The notes below the pieces were generated by a model. It did no database searches, was not told where the DNA came from, and was given only the letters and a program-made list of their open reading frames with translations. A stretch of 35,058 nucleotides of DNA from Flavobacterium psychrophilum (lineage in GTDB: Bacteria; Bacteroidota; Bacteroidia; Flavobacteriales; Flavobacteriaceae): assembly GCA_943325515.2 (NCBI GenBank), contig CALPPS020000015.1:1-35058 (forward strand), given 5' to 3'. A program made the position numbers and the translations under genes. Below, piece after piece: positions 16,132-24,008 of the stretch. Each line of letters begins with the position of its first letter. Position 1 is the stretch's first letter.

Positions 16132-17091
16132 TTATTTAGATTTAACTTGTTCTTCAATCCAAATGTAGGTTTTTTTCATCCCTTCAATTAATTGTAATGT
16201 GGGTTCCCAATTTAATTTTTCAAACAGCAATCTGTTATCTGAATTTCTTCCTCTCACTCCTGTTGGTCCGAGTATGTTTTCTATGGCTAATTTTTTTCCG
16301 GAAATTGCTATTGCCATTTTAGCAAAATCATTGATTGAAATCATTTCTTCAGATCCAATATTTACAGGTCCTGTAAAATCAGAATTCATCAATCTAATAA
16401 CGGCTTCAATACATTCGTCTATATACAAAAATGAACGAGTTTGTTTACCATCACCCCAAACTTCTATTGATGATCCTTCTTTAGCTTCAGCTGCTTTTCT
16501 ACACATAGCTGCAGGTGCTTTTTCTTTACCTCCATTCCAAGTTCCTTGTGGCCCAAAAATATTGTGAAATCTTGCAATTCTTACTTCGATACCATAATTT
16601 CTGTGGTACGACAAATAAAGTCTTTCACTAAATAATTTTTCCCAACCATATTCACTGTCCGGAGCTGCTGGGTAGGCTGAATCTTCAGAACATTTAGGAT
16701 TGCTTGGATCCATTTGGTTGTATTCAGGATACATACAAGCGGAGGAAGAATAGAATATTTTCTTTACTCCTTCTTTTTGTGAAGCGCCCAATACATTAAG
16801 ATTGCATAGTGCAGAGTTGTTCATTACGTCGGCATCATGATCTCCGGTAAAAATATAACCGGCACCGCCCATATCTGCTGCTAATTGATAAACTTCATCA
16901 ATTCCCTTTACTGCCTTTTGTGCAACAATCGGATCTCTTAAATCTCCTAGTATGAATTCATCAGAATTATTGTTGCCGTATTCATTTTCTTTTAAATCAA
17001 CTCCCCTTACCCAAAATCCTTCTGACTTTAATCTATTTACAAGGTGTCCTCCAATAAATCCACCTGCTCCACATACTAGTATTTTTTTCAT
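16132..17091 (-). CDS. GDP-mannose 3,5-epimerase
   Basis: A 319-residue extended SDR closely resembling plant GDP-mannose 3,5-epimerase, which converts GDP-D-mannose to GDP-L-galactose (and GDP-L-gulose). Signatures are GAGGFIGGHL (residues 8-17), AADMGGAGYI, SSSACMYPE with Cys119, Tyr148-x3-Lys152 (SEYGWEKL), FHNIFGPQGTW, GGKEKAPAAMCRKA with Lys191, and WGDGKQTRSF. Cys119, Tyr148, Lys152 and Lys191 have exactly the spacing of Cys145, Tyr174, Lys178 and Lys217 of the Arabidopsis enzyme as I recall it. The product would feed an L-galactose-containing polysaccharide. It is last in its operon before a terminator, with an additional promoter-like element upstream (17151-17158). Confidence 0.88.
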   Translation of the reverse strand: MKKILVCGAGGFIGGHLVNRLKSEGFWVRGVDLKENEYGNNNSDEFILGDLRDPIVAQKAVKGIDEVYQLAADMGGAGYIFTGDHDADVMNNSALCNLNVLGASQKEGVKKIFYSSSACMYPEYNQMDPSNPKCSEDSAYPAAPDSEYGWEKLFSERLYLSYHRNYGIEVRIARFHNIFGPQGTWNGGKEKAPAAMCRKAAEAKEGSSIEVWGDGKQTRSFLYIDECIEAVIRLMNSDFTGPVNIGSEEMISINDFAKMAIAISGKKLAIENILGPTGVRGRNSDNRLLFEKLNWEPTLQLIEGMKKTYIWIEEQVKSK

Positions 17092-17150
17092 TTTAATTGA
17101 ACTCTATAATTTATTCTTTTTAAACGCACAACTTTTCTTTTTAGAAGTCG

Positions 17151-17158
17151 CAAATTTA
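17151..17158 (-). promoter_or_regulatory. Possible internal promoter -7 element before the epimerase gene
   Basis: Minus-strand TAAATTTG matches TAnnTTTG and overlaps the WecG stop codon, 59 nt before the epimerase start at 17091. The 64-nt gap here is longer than the 12-13 nt gaps upstream, which fits a separate transcription start. Confidence 0.4.
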
Positions 17159-17905
17159 TGAATTATTTTTATTGGGTACTATCTTATTAGATTTATTAAC
17201 TAAAATCATTTTTAAAAGTTTGAAACCGCTTAAATATCTAGGTACAAAGACTTTCGGATTAGAAATACACCTCATAAACCAACCCAGATATAGGTAATCT
17301 ACCCAAGCGGGCACATTGGCTTGTCTGCCAGTTTTAAATGCCAATGCTGCTCCTGTACATAGAATTGCTGGTGAATAGGATAATTTATGTTTTAAAAATA
17401 AGCCAAGTTTTTCTTGAGTTCCACCACCAATATTGATAAAAATCCATCTTGGCTTTTGCGATTCAATCAATGACAATAAATGAAAATCATTCACGTTTCC
17501 ATTATAAAAAGGGGCTGTATAGCTATCTTCTAATGATAGATTAAACCCTTTAGTATTTAAAAAATTTCTATTTATTGTTCCATCAACATCTGAAGGATTT
17601 ACCAAAAAAATGGGGTCATGATTTATAGTTTTACTATTATCCATAAAAAAATTAATGAACTCAAGACCCGAAATTTTAGGGATTCTATTTTTAAAAAACA
17701 GATTCCAAATCAATACCATATAACCACTATCCGGAATTACAATATCCGATTCTAACAATGCGTTATAATAATCAGGGTCGTCAGAAATGTTAACTAAAGC
17801 TGGAGCGGCAGGAACTGTTAGTAGCCCACCATTATTATTTAAAAAATTGAATACTTCAACTACCTCTCCTTTAAAAAAATGTATTCCTAAGATTTGAATA
17901 GTCAT
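17156..17905 (-). CDS. WecG/TagA/CpsF family glycosyltransferase (GT26)
   Basis: A 249-residue member of the GT26 family, which adds a second sugar to a lipid-linked intermediate at the inner membrane. Family landmarks are LTVPAAPALVNI (residues 29-40), SDIVIPDSGYMVLIW (53-67, acidic catalytic region), PKISGLEFINFF (76-87), and a second half with RWIFINIGGGTQEKLGLFL and AALAFKTGRQANVPAWV. A basic C-terminal tail (FKLLKMILVNKSNK) probably touches the membrane. It is 13 nt downstream of the SDR gene. It should act soon after the initiating sugar-phosphate transferase encoded at 13166-14518. Confidence 0.88.
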   Translation of the reverse strand: MTIQILGIHFFKGEVVEVFNFLNNNGGLLTVPAAPALVNISDDPDYYNALLESDIVIPDSGYMVLIWNLFFKNRIPKISGLEFINFFMDNSKTINHDPIFLVNPSDVDGTINRNFLNTKGFNLSLEDSYTAPFYNGNVNDFHLLSLIESQKPRWIFINIGGGTQEKLGLFLKHKLSYSPAILCTGAALAFKTGRQANVPAWVDYLYLGWFMRCISNPKVFVPRYLSGFKLLKMILVNKSNKIVPNKNNS

Positions 17906-17918
17906 TTAATTTTTAGTA

Positions 17919-18881
17919 TTATTTATTCTCGTTTACCCATTTTGTAGTTATTGAAACACTTTCGTTCAAATCATAAGGTAATTTACCACATAATTTTTCT
18001 AAACTGCTAGTATCATAAACCATATTTGTGATTAAATTTTTTAACCTGAAGGAAGTAAGCGGAGGGTTTTCCCATCCAATATATTGAAGTATATCGCCAA
18101 TTTTTGAGGCTGTCTTTAATATAAACATTGGTATTTCCATAATTTTTTTTCCATTAAACTCCATTGAAACCAAATTTGACCATTCTTTTAAGTCAATTGC
18201 GGGATAATCTGTTAAATAATAGTTTTGATCTAAATTTTGTTTAGGGGCAAATAAAATTGTTTCTAATTCATAAACAGTATTGTAAACAAATCCAAATGAT
18301 TTTTTAGGTTTATGTCCTTTTGGGATAAAGAATAACCCTTTTTTAACAGAATCAAAAAAATTACGATAAGGTATATCAAAATAAGGTCCCCAAATAGAAG
18401 TTGGTCTAACCAGCACATAATCATGATTTGCTTCCGTCTTTACGATTTTTTCTCCAATCATTTTACTTTCGCCATAAAGGTTTGGCGGGCAAAAATCCTC
18501 AAACGAGGAAGGCGTGTATTCAATTCTGCAAACCATCCTGCTTGATGCATAAATGCATCTTTTTATATTTGGGAAGGTGTTAATGCAATTTACCATATTT
18601 CTAACACCATCAATATTGGCATTATATCCGGTTAATGATTTTCTTTCATTTAAATCGGTCCTAGCAGCCAAGTGAACCACATAATCGGGATTAAAATCTC
18701 TAAAACATGCTAAAAGGTTTTCCAAATCTAATATATCTCCTTTTATCCAGTTTTTTAAATAAGCTTTGTTTTTTGGTGCTGTTATATCGAAGTTGATGAC
18801 TTCGTGATTTTTAGAACAAAAGCATTCAACCAAATTGGTTCCTATAAAACCAGATCCTCCTGTGACAAGTATTTTAGCCAT
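17919..18881 (-). CDS. NAD-dependent epimerase/dehydratase (extended SDR)
   Basis: A 320-residue nucleotide-sugar-type SDR with GGSGFIGTNLVE (residues 8-19), VHLAARTDL, YASSRMVC (111-118) and the active-site Tyr136-x3-Lys140 in NLYGESK. The usual Ser/Thr position is filled by Ser113 or Ser114. RPTSIWGPYF and a C-terminal substrate domain follow. The set is intact, but it lacks the signatures of RmlB, GalE, UXS or GMD, so the sugar modification cannot be named. It lies 12 nt after FkbM and 13 nt before WecG in a tight operon and probably makes a nucleotide sugar for the same repeat unit. Confidence 0.82.
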   Translation of the reverse strand: MAKILVTGGSGFIGTNLVECFCSKNHEVINFDITAPKNKAYLKNWIKGDILDLENLLACFRDFNPDYVVHLAARTDLNERKSLTGYNANIDGVRNMVNCINTFPNIKRCIYASSRMVCRIEYTPSSFEDFCPPNLYGESKMIGEKIVKTEANHDYVLVRPTSIWGPYFDIPYRNFFDSVKKGLFFIPKGHKPKKSFGFVYNTVYELETILFAPKQNLDQNYYLTDYPAIDLKEWSNLVSMEFNGKKIMEIPMFILKTASKIGDILQYIGWENPPLTSFRLKNLITNMVYDTSSLEKLCGKLPYDLNESVSITTKWVNENK

Positions 18882-18893
18882 AAATTCGTTCCT

Positions 18894-19628
18894 TTATTTC
18901 TTTTTTTTGAACAACAAGTCAATTTCAATATATTTATTTTTAAATCCTAAATTGAAATCAAGCATTCCTTGTAATTCAAATCCGATGCCTGTAAGGTAAT
19001 TATTCATTTCGGTAAATGAAGGCTGGTTAATATAAAGCTGCTCTAAATTAGCTTCTAAAATGATATAATCTATTTTTTCCACCGCTTTGGTCGCGCCTTT
19101 AAGAACTTCCATTTCATAACCCTGCACATCCAACTTTAATAAGGTTAAGGGAGGTAATTCCTTGTCCGCAAGGAAAGAGTCTAGTGTTTTTATTTCAACT
19201 TCTATTTGAGGGCTTGTTATTAATTGTTTAGGATAGTGTATGTTTTCTGAATTAATTTCCAAAATAGAGCTGATGTGCTCATACTCATTTTGGTTGAATT
19301 TAATTTTACCATTTTCATTTCCTAGTGCTAAATTATGGATGTTGATGTTTTTACTATTCTTAAACTTCTTGGCTGTTTTTGGGAATAAATTTGGAAGTGG
19401 TTCGAAAGCATCAATTTTTGCTTCTGGATAAAAAGCAATAGCGGCTTTTGAAAATTGCCCTGAATTAGCACCAACGTCTAGAATATAATTTAAATTTGGA
19501 ACCATTTTTTTTAAATTTGAAATTACCTCAAATGAAGCTAAAGAAAATACATTTCCCTGAAAAAAGGATAATGCCCATTTTGATTTTGCAATGATAAATA
19601 ATTGTTTAATTACTATTGAATACCTCAT
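18894..19628 (-). CDS. FkbM family SAM-dependent methyltransferase
   Basis: A 244-residue class I methyltransferase. Motif I is ILDVGANSGQFSKAA (residues 49-63), the ribose-binding acid is Glu76 in DAFEPLPN, and the FkbM-typical LTLLKLDVQGYEMEVLKGA lies near 165-185. It probably O-methylates a sugar of the surface polysaccharide. It is the first gene of the FkbM-SDR-WecG-epimerase operon. No perfect -7 element was found upstream; the nearest is a degenerate TAACTTG about 35 nt before the start. Some FkbM proteins act on non-sugar substrates, but the location argues for glycan methylation. Confidence 0.9.
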   Translation of the reverse strand: MRYSIVIKQLFIIAKSKWALSFFQGNVFSLASFEVISNLKKMVPNLNYILDVGANSGQFSKAAIAFYPEAKIDAFEPLPNLFPKTAKKFKNSKNINIHNLALGNENGKIKFNQNEYEHISSILEINSENIHYPKQLITSPQIEVEIKTLDSFLADKELPPLTLLKLDVQGYEMEVLKGATKAVEKIDYIILEANLEQLYINQPSFTEMNNYLTGIGFELQGMLDFNLGFKNKYIEIDLLFKKKK

Positions 19629-19676
19629 TTTCTGAATTTAAATTTAAAGGTCGCAAGTTAGGATAAATCGAGAATA

Positions 19677-19880
19677 TTATCCTATTTTAAAAAATATTTT
19701 TCTCGCCATAAAAATGTAAAAGGAATCATGAAATCCTTTACCAGAAGAAGAATAAAAATGATTTTCACTAAATAAATTATAGGGTGCGCCAACTCTAATC
19801 ATTTTAATAATGAAAATTATTATTAGTTTTTCTGTGAACTCAATTGTTAATGAGCTATTGGGCAATACAAATTGTGGGTT
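19677..19880 (-). pseudogene. C-terminal remnant of an unrecognised gene
   Basis: A 67-codon open stretch bounded by a stop at 19883-19881 and ending in TAA at 19677. It has no ATG; the first possible start is a TTG at 19865. The translation contains IRVGAPYNLFSENHFYSSS and GFHDSFYIFMARKIFFKIG, which looks like a genuine protein C-terminus rich in aromatics. It sits between the terminator of the upstream operon and the FkbM gene, where no gene would otherwise be. I do not recognise the family. The rest of 19629-20039 holds only the terminator. Confidence 0.4.
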
Positions 19881-19907
19881 TTAGATTTTAGTTTGGCGAC
19901 TGTGTTA

Positions 19908-19940
19908 AAAACATACATTCCCGAATACAGCATTCGGGAA
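19908..19940 (-). terminator. Hairpin terminator after the ligase/GT4 fusion gene
   Basis: A perfect 9-bp stem, TTCCCGAAT (19918-19926) with ATTCGGGAA (19932-19940), has a 5-nt loop and on the minus strand is followed by TGTATGTTTTT. It lies 99 nt after the stop codon at 20040. The U tract is imperfect, so some read-through is possible. Confidence 0.6.
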
Positions 19941-20039
19941 ATATTATTCTAATAAATACTTACGTCAAGCTTTATCTAGATTTCAACTGGTATTCTTTTC
20001 CTTTTTTGTATTAATTTTATTCTTAAAACATATGAATCT

Positions 20040-22307
20040 CTATTTATTACCTATAATTACTTTTTCAATATTATCGACAAATATTTTCTCTGTAAAGTTT
20101 GTTCTTGCATATAGGCCGTTTGTGGCTGCTTTCTTCTTTAAATCATTCCAGTTTTGGTAAATAAACTTTAGCTTTAAATACAAATCTATAGAGTTATTCA
20201 TTTCACAAAAAACAGCATGTTCGTCTTTACATAAATCTGGAATTCCTGCATGCTTTGTAGTTAAAATAAGGTTGTTTAGTGCCATTGCTTCAATAATGCT
20301 TATTGGCTGACCTTCCATTGAGAAAAAAGTTGGCAAACAAAAAACATTACCCCAAGTAAGTAAATCGCTTTTTTGCTTTTCTAAAACTACTCCAAGATAT
20401 TCGGTGTTTGGGAGTTTACTTATTAAACTATCAACGTTGTTGCTTTGGACCTTTGTTCCTGCAATTTTTAATTTTAATGATATTCCATCATTATTTAGCA
20501 ATTGCATTGCCTCTAAAAGATTATTTATTCCTTTATCGTATAGTAAATTGCTCAAGTAAATTAATCTAATTTCGTGATAGTTTTTATCTTGTACTAATTT
20601 ATCTTCGTTTGATATTAATTTGTCTTCATAAAAATTATAAACATCAAAGATGTTTTCCTCTTTAATAAATGGCGTTAAATTCTGTCTTAACGATTCAGAC
20701 AAAACAATTCCTTTATCGAATGAAGACAATAAAAAATAAAATATTTTTTTCTTAAACCCTGTTAATTCATCGTATTGAGTTTTTAAATGATTGCTATGAA
20801 CATGGACAATGAGCTCTTTTCTTAATATTCGGCTAAAAAAAATAAAAGGGGTGTATTTTACAACACCTAAAAAAGTAATACCTATTGTAATATAGATTTT
20901 ATTAGCACTTAAAATCTTATAACATTCAAAGTAAGAAAGCAAAAATTTCAATTTTGACATTGAAAACTTTCCTAACTCCACATCGACTTCATTTGTTCTC
21001 TCCGTATTTATTTTTTCAACTTGCCATCCCTTTCCTTTTAATCCGTTGTAAACGATTAAATTAGACAAACTAATACCTTTGGTAGGGCCAGGAAAAGAGC
21101 CTATAATTAAAACTTTTTTCTTTGATTTTTCCATAATTGGCAAAGATATAACTCCTATAGAAATAAACAACGAATATAAAAGTATTCCGTTTTGCCTGTA
21201 TAAAAAACTTTCTGTGAAAAAGTTAAGTAAAAAAAATAGGAGCAAACAAATTTCAAGATATTTCTTATTGTTAATTAGTTTTCTAAAAGCATAATAAATA
21301 GAAACTATAAAACATCCTAACCCGACAAATCCCGAGGTTAAGATCGTTTGCAAATATTGATTATGTGTATTGGTATTTTTTTTAGCTAATTCAACAAAAC
21401 CTTCGTTTGATAGCTGGTTTGATAGCACATTTTGTATGTCGCCCACACTATATCCAAAAAAGGGGAACTGCTTAATTAATTCAATAGAATTAGACCAAAC
21501 TATGTTTCTAATTCCTGTTGAAGTGTGCCTGTTTTCAACTATATTGTTTAAAAAAAATAATTCGAAATATCTATCTCTAATTTCTCTAAACAAAAGCGAG
21601 ATTAAAAACAAAAGGCCGAAAGTTATCAGTATAAATCTGATTTGTTTATTAGTTTTTTTTAATATTGAAATAAGTATTAAGGAAAAAAAAAGGGAAATTA
21701 TGACTGCTTTTCGTGCTAAAAAAAGGATCCCAATTGTTAAGATTATGAAAAAAATAATATTAAAAAATTTGTTTTTAAAGTTGTGTTCAATCAAGAGGAT
21801 AATAGACAAGCCAAGTGCTAGTGAAGTATAAATTGGATGGTCATTCAAACCCCAAAACTGATAGGTTAAAAAGGAATAACTTACATACAAATCTTTATCT
21901 CCAACGAAATATCCAATTTGTGCCATATATAAAAAAATCAGTAAAACGTATAGGACTGATGACAATATAAATGTATTGTAAAATATTGTGTTGAATTTCA
22001 ACTGGATTTTATTTTCAAGGAAAGCATAACATAAAGGGATTGAAAATAAAGGCAAAACCCTAACTAAATAATCTAAACCTGTTTTTGTGTCAAAACAATA
22101 AAATAAGCTAAAACAATAACTAATAAACAATAAATTCAAAACTAAAACTTCTTTGAAGTTAATGTTTTTGGATTTAAAAAATAAAAATAAAAGCATAGAA
22201 ATAGCAATTATTGGCTTGATTTTAAATGGTATTATCAAAAACATTCCGCAAATAAATGCAACAGCAAAAACAATTTTTTCTTTTCGATTAGTTATTGTTT
22301 TTATCAT
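20040..22307 (-). CDS. O-antigen ligase/polymerase fused to a GT4 glycosyltransferase
   Basis: A 755-residue two-part protein. Residues 1-391 are a polytopic Wzy/WaaL-like domain with about ten membrane segments, a large periplasmic loop (about 245-325) carrying NTHNQYLQTIL, and the terminal helix motif FFTESFLYRQNG (363-374). Residues 392-755 are a complete GT4-type transferase: KKKVLIIGSFPGPTKGIS (396-413), VHVHSNHL, RLIYLSNLLYDKGINNLLEA (581-600), FFSMEGQPISIIEAMAL (661-677, with the catalytic-type acid pair) and NFTEKIF. The two parts are normally separate genes, and Met392 (codon 21134-21132) looks like a former start. The ATG overlaps the Wzy-like gene by 4 nt. It could be a true bifunctional enzyme or an assembly or mutational fusion. 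Confidence 0.85.
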   Translation of the reverse strand: MIKTITNRKEKIVFAVAFICGMFLIIPFKIKPIIAISMLLFLFFKSKNINFKEVLVLNLLFISYCFSLFYCFDTKTGLDYLVRVLPLFSIPLCYAFLENKIQLKFNTIFYNTFILSSVLYVLLIFLYMAQIGYFVGDKDLYVSYSFLTYQFWGLNDHPIYTSLALGLSIILLIEHNFKNKFFNIIFFIILTIGILFLARKAVIISLFFSLILISILKKTNKQIRFILITFGLLFLISLLFREIRDRYFELFFLNNIVENRHTSTGIRNIVWSNSIELIKQFPFFGYSVGDIQNVLSNQLSNEGFVELAKKNTNTHNQYLQTILTSGFVGLGCFIVSIYYAFRKLINNKKYLEICLLLFFLLNFFTESFLYRQNGILLYSLFISIGVISLPIMEKSKKKVLIIGSFPGPTKGISLSNLIVYNGLKGKGWQVEKINTERTNEVDVELGKFSMSKLKFLLSYFECYKILSANKIYITIGITFLGVVKYTPFIFFSRILRKELIVHVHSNHLKTQYDELTGFKKKIFYFLLSSFDKGIVLSESLRQNLTPFIKEENIFDVYNFYEDKLISNEDKLVQDKNYHEIRLIYLSNLLYDKGINNLLEAMQLLNNDGISLKLKIAGTKVQSNNVDSLISKLPNTEYLGVVLEKQKSDLLTWGNVFCLPTFFSMEGQPISIIEAMALNNLILTTKHAGIPDLCKDEHAVFCEMNNSIDLYLKLKFIYQNWNDLKKKAATNGLYARTNFTEKIFVDNIEKVIIGNK

Positions 22308-23566
22308 TTTTTTTGTAAAGTAAATTTTAATTTGCTAAAGAAAACACATGCAACATATAAAAAAATTGAATAATAGATAAATCTATTTGATGATCTTAAA
22401 TTATATTCGAAGCTCAAAATAATGAATAATACTAAAAACAAAAATTGAATTATCGCTAAAAGATACTTCTTTTGTAAAATTTGTTTTTTTATAAAAGTGT
22501 CTATAAAAGCAAAATAGAATCCTAAAAATGTGTAATAAACTATATTGAAATTTGGAAACCTTCCTAACTCACCTATAGATGTGAATGGTGCATATAGGTT
22601 TGATCTAAAATTTTTAGCAATCATATACCATCTTGTCATGCTGCCTGGTAAAGGGCTTAAACATGTAATTAAATTTTCTATTGTTGCATTTTTATACACT
22701 GCTAATGTATCGGCCGTCGCAAAAAAGCCAAAAACAAAAGTATAATATAGGTTTTTAAACGAATACTTATAAATAATAGAAGGTTTTTCCATAGTTACGC
22801 TCAAATAAGGTAACAAACCATGCCCAGAAGCCTCGCTTCTCAACGAAACATTATATCCAAAAAAAAGGAATAAAAAAGGAATAAAAACCAACAAGTATTT
22901 TTTTCTCGTGTTTTTTGAACATAAAAAAGCATAAGCTGTTCCAAAGGATAGTAAATATAAAGTAGCATATCTGCTGCCTATTGAGAGGGCTAGTATTAAA
23001 GAAATTAATAATGATAAAAGCGACGTTGTTTTATTTTTTTTATAAAGCACGCCAGATAAAATTGAAACAACCAAAAACAGGTTTTGATAGATTGTTTTTA
23101 AATAAGAACTGTCTTTCGGAATATACTTTGATCTTCTAAAAATTTCAAATCCATAATCCATGAAAACAAGCGCAACAGAAAAGGATAATAAAAGAATTGT
23201 AGCAATTTGAATTGCTTTAAAATTAAAAGGATACTTTCTATCGCTAAACAAACTAATTGAATTACGGCTTATTTTTCTAGATTCTTTTGATTGATTATAA
23301 TACAAAAAAACACCCACGAGGAAAAAAAACATCATTTTGAGAAAAACCAACATTGTTTTTTTGAATCTCTTATTGCTTATTAAATCAAATTCAAAAAAAT
23401 TAAATTTTAAATAAGTAGGACAATAATAATGGTAAATTGTTGTCATTAGTATTACTACAACAAAATATATTACAAAAAAATCTAAAGGAGAAAATAAAAA
23501 TAATTTTCTTCTATAAAAGATATTTAGAATTAATAAAATAATTAAAACTGAAAATAAAAGTATCAT
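22304..23566 (-). CDS. Putative O-antigen/oligosaccharide repeat-unit polymerase (Wzy-like)
   Basis: A 420-residue, very hydrophobic protein with around eleven predicted membrane segments and one large hydrophilic loop (about residues 235-330, including LRSEASGHGLLPYLSVTME and FATADTLAVYKNA). GSRYATLYLLSFGTAYAFL near residue 200 resembles Wzy-type repeat-unit polymerases. Wzy proteins are poorly conserved, so the call rests on topology, size and position between the flippase and the ligase/GT4 gene. It would join lipid-linked repeat units in the periplasm. It overlaps the downstream gene by 4 nt and follows the lipoprotein gene by 8 nt. Confidence 0.72.
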   Translation of the reverse strand: MILLFSVLIILLILNIFYRRKLFLFSPLDFFVIYFVVVILMTTIYHYYCPTYLKFNFFEFDLISNKRFKKTMLVFLKMMFFFLVGVFLYYNQSKESRKISRNSISLFSDRKYPFNFKAIQIATILLLSFSVALVFMDYGFEIFRRSKYIPKDSSYLKTIYQNLFLVVSILSGVLYKKNKTTSLLSLLISLILALSIGSRYATLYLLSFGTAYAFLCSKNTRKKYLLVFIPFLFLFFGYNVSLRSEASGHGLLPYLSVTMEKPSIIYKYSFKNLYYTFVFGFFATADTLAVYKNATIENLITCLSPLPGSMTRWYMIAKNFRSNLYAPFTSIGELGRFPNFNIVYYTFLGFYFAFIDTFIKKQILQKKYLLAIIQFLFLVLFIILSFEYNLRSSNRFIYYSIFLYVACVFFSKLKFTLQKK

Positions 23567-23574
23567 TTTTTGTT

Positions 23575-23991
23575 TTACTCACTTTCTCTTTCAAGTGAAT
23601 TTATAGTTGAATTTACTTCATAAAAATCAGCAGTGTGCCCAAGAATGTATATATACATTTCAGAAGTTTTCAAGTTAGTTAATAAAATTTGAGGGTTGTT
23701 ATCAGAAAACTTAAATACTTTTATTGAGTAAGTAGGTGTTTTATAAGTTTCTAATTTAGATTTATTTGTTGCTTCATACCATCCAACCGCATTTTTAGCA
23801 ATGAAAACTTTTCCGGTCAATTTATTAAGTACAACAACACTAAAATCTGTGTTGTCTACCTGATAAATTTCAGACTGATACTTCATTTTATTAAAGACTT
23901 CCTTATTGCTAAAACTATCAATTTTATTGTCTTTACTATTACAAGAGATTAAGGTTGCCAGCACAATGGCTATTATTGAGTATTTATTCAT
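23575..23991 (-). CDS. Small predicted lipoprotein in the polysaccharide operon
   Basis: A 138-residue protein with a lipoprotein signal peptide: MNKYSIIAIVLATLISC, lipobox LISC with Cys17 as the lipidated residue, followed by NSKDNK. The mature part (about 120 residues) is polar with alternating beta-like stretches (QVDNTDFSVVVLNKLTGKVFIA, trimmed in spirit to the core VVVLNKLTGKVFI) and no known motif. Its location between the flippase and polymerase genes is unusual for a lipoprotein and suggests a periplasmic role in assembly or export of this polysaccharide. That is inference from context only. Confidence 0.7.
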   Translation of the reverse strand: MNKYSIIAIVLATLISCNSKDNKIDSFSNKEVFNKMKYQSEIYQVDNTDFSVVVLNKLTGKVFIAKNAVGWYEATNKSKLETYKTPTYSIKVFKFSDNNPQILLTNLKTSEMYIYILGHTADFYEVNSTINSLERESE

Positions 23992-24008
23992 TTTTTTTGC
24001 TAATATAA

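Noticed and set aside
17919..18881. RmlB or GalE assignment for the SDR
   Set aside because: The serine region reads SSRMVC and the length and flanking motifs do not fit either family.
19918..19940. Attachment site or IS end
   Set aside because: A single palindromic hairpin downstream of an operon with no partner repeat, no transposase and a T-rich tail fits a terminator.
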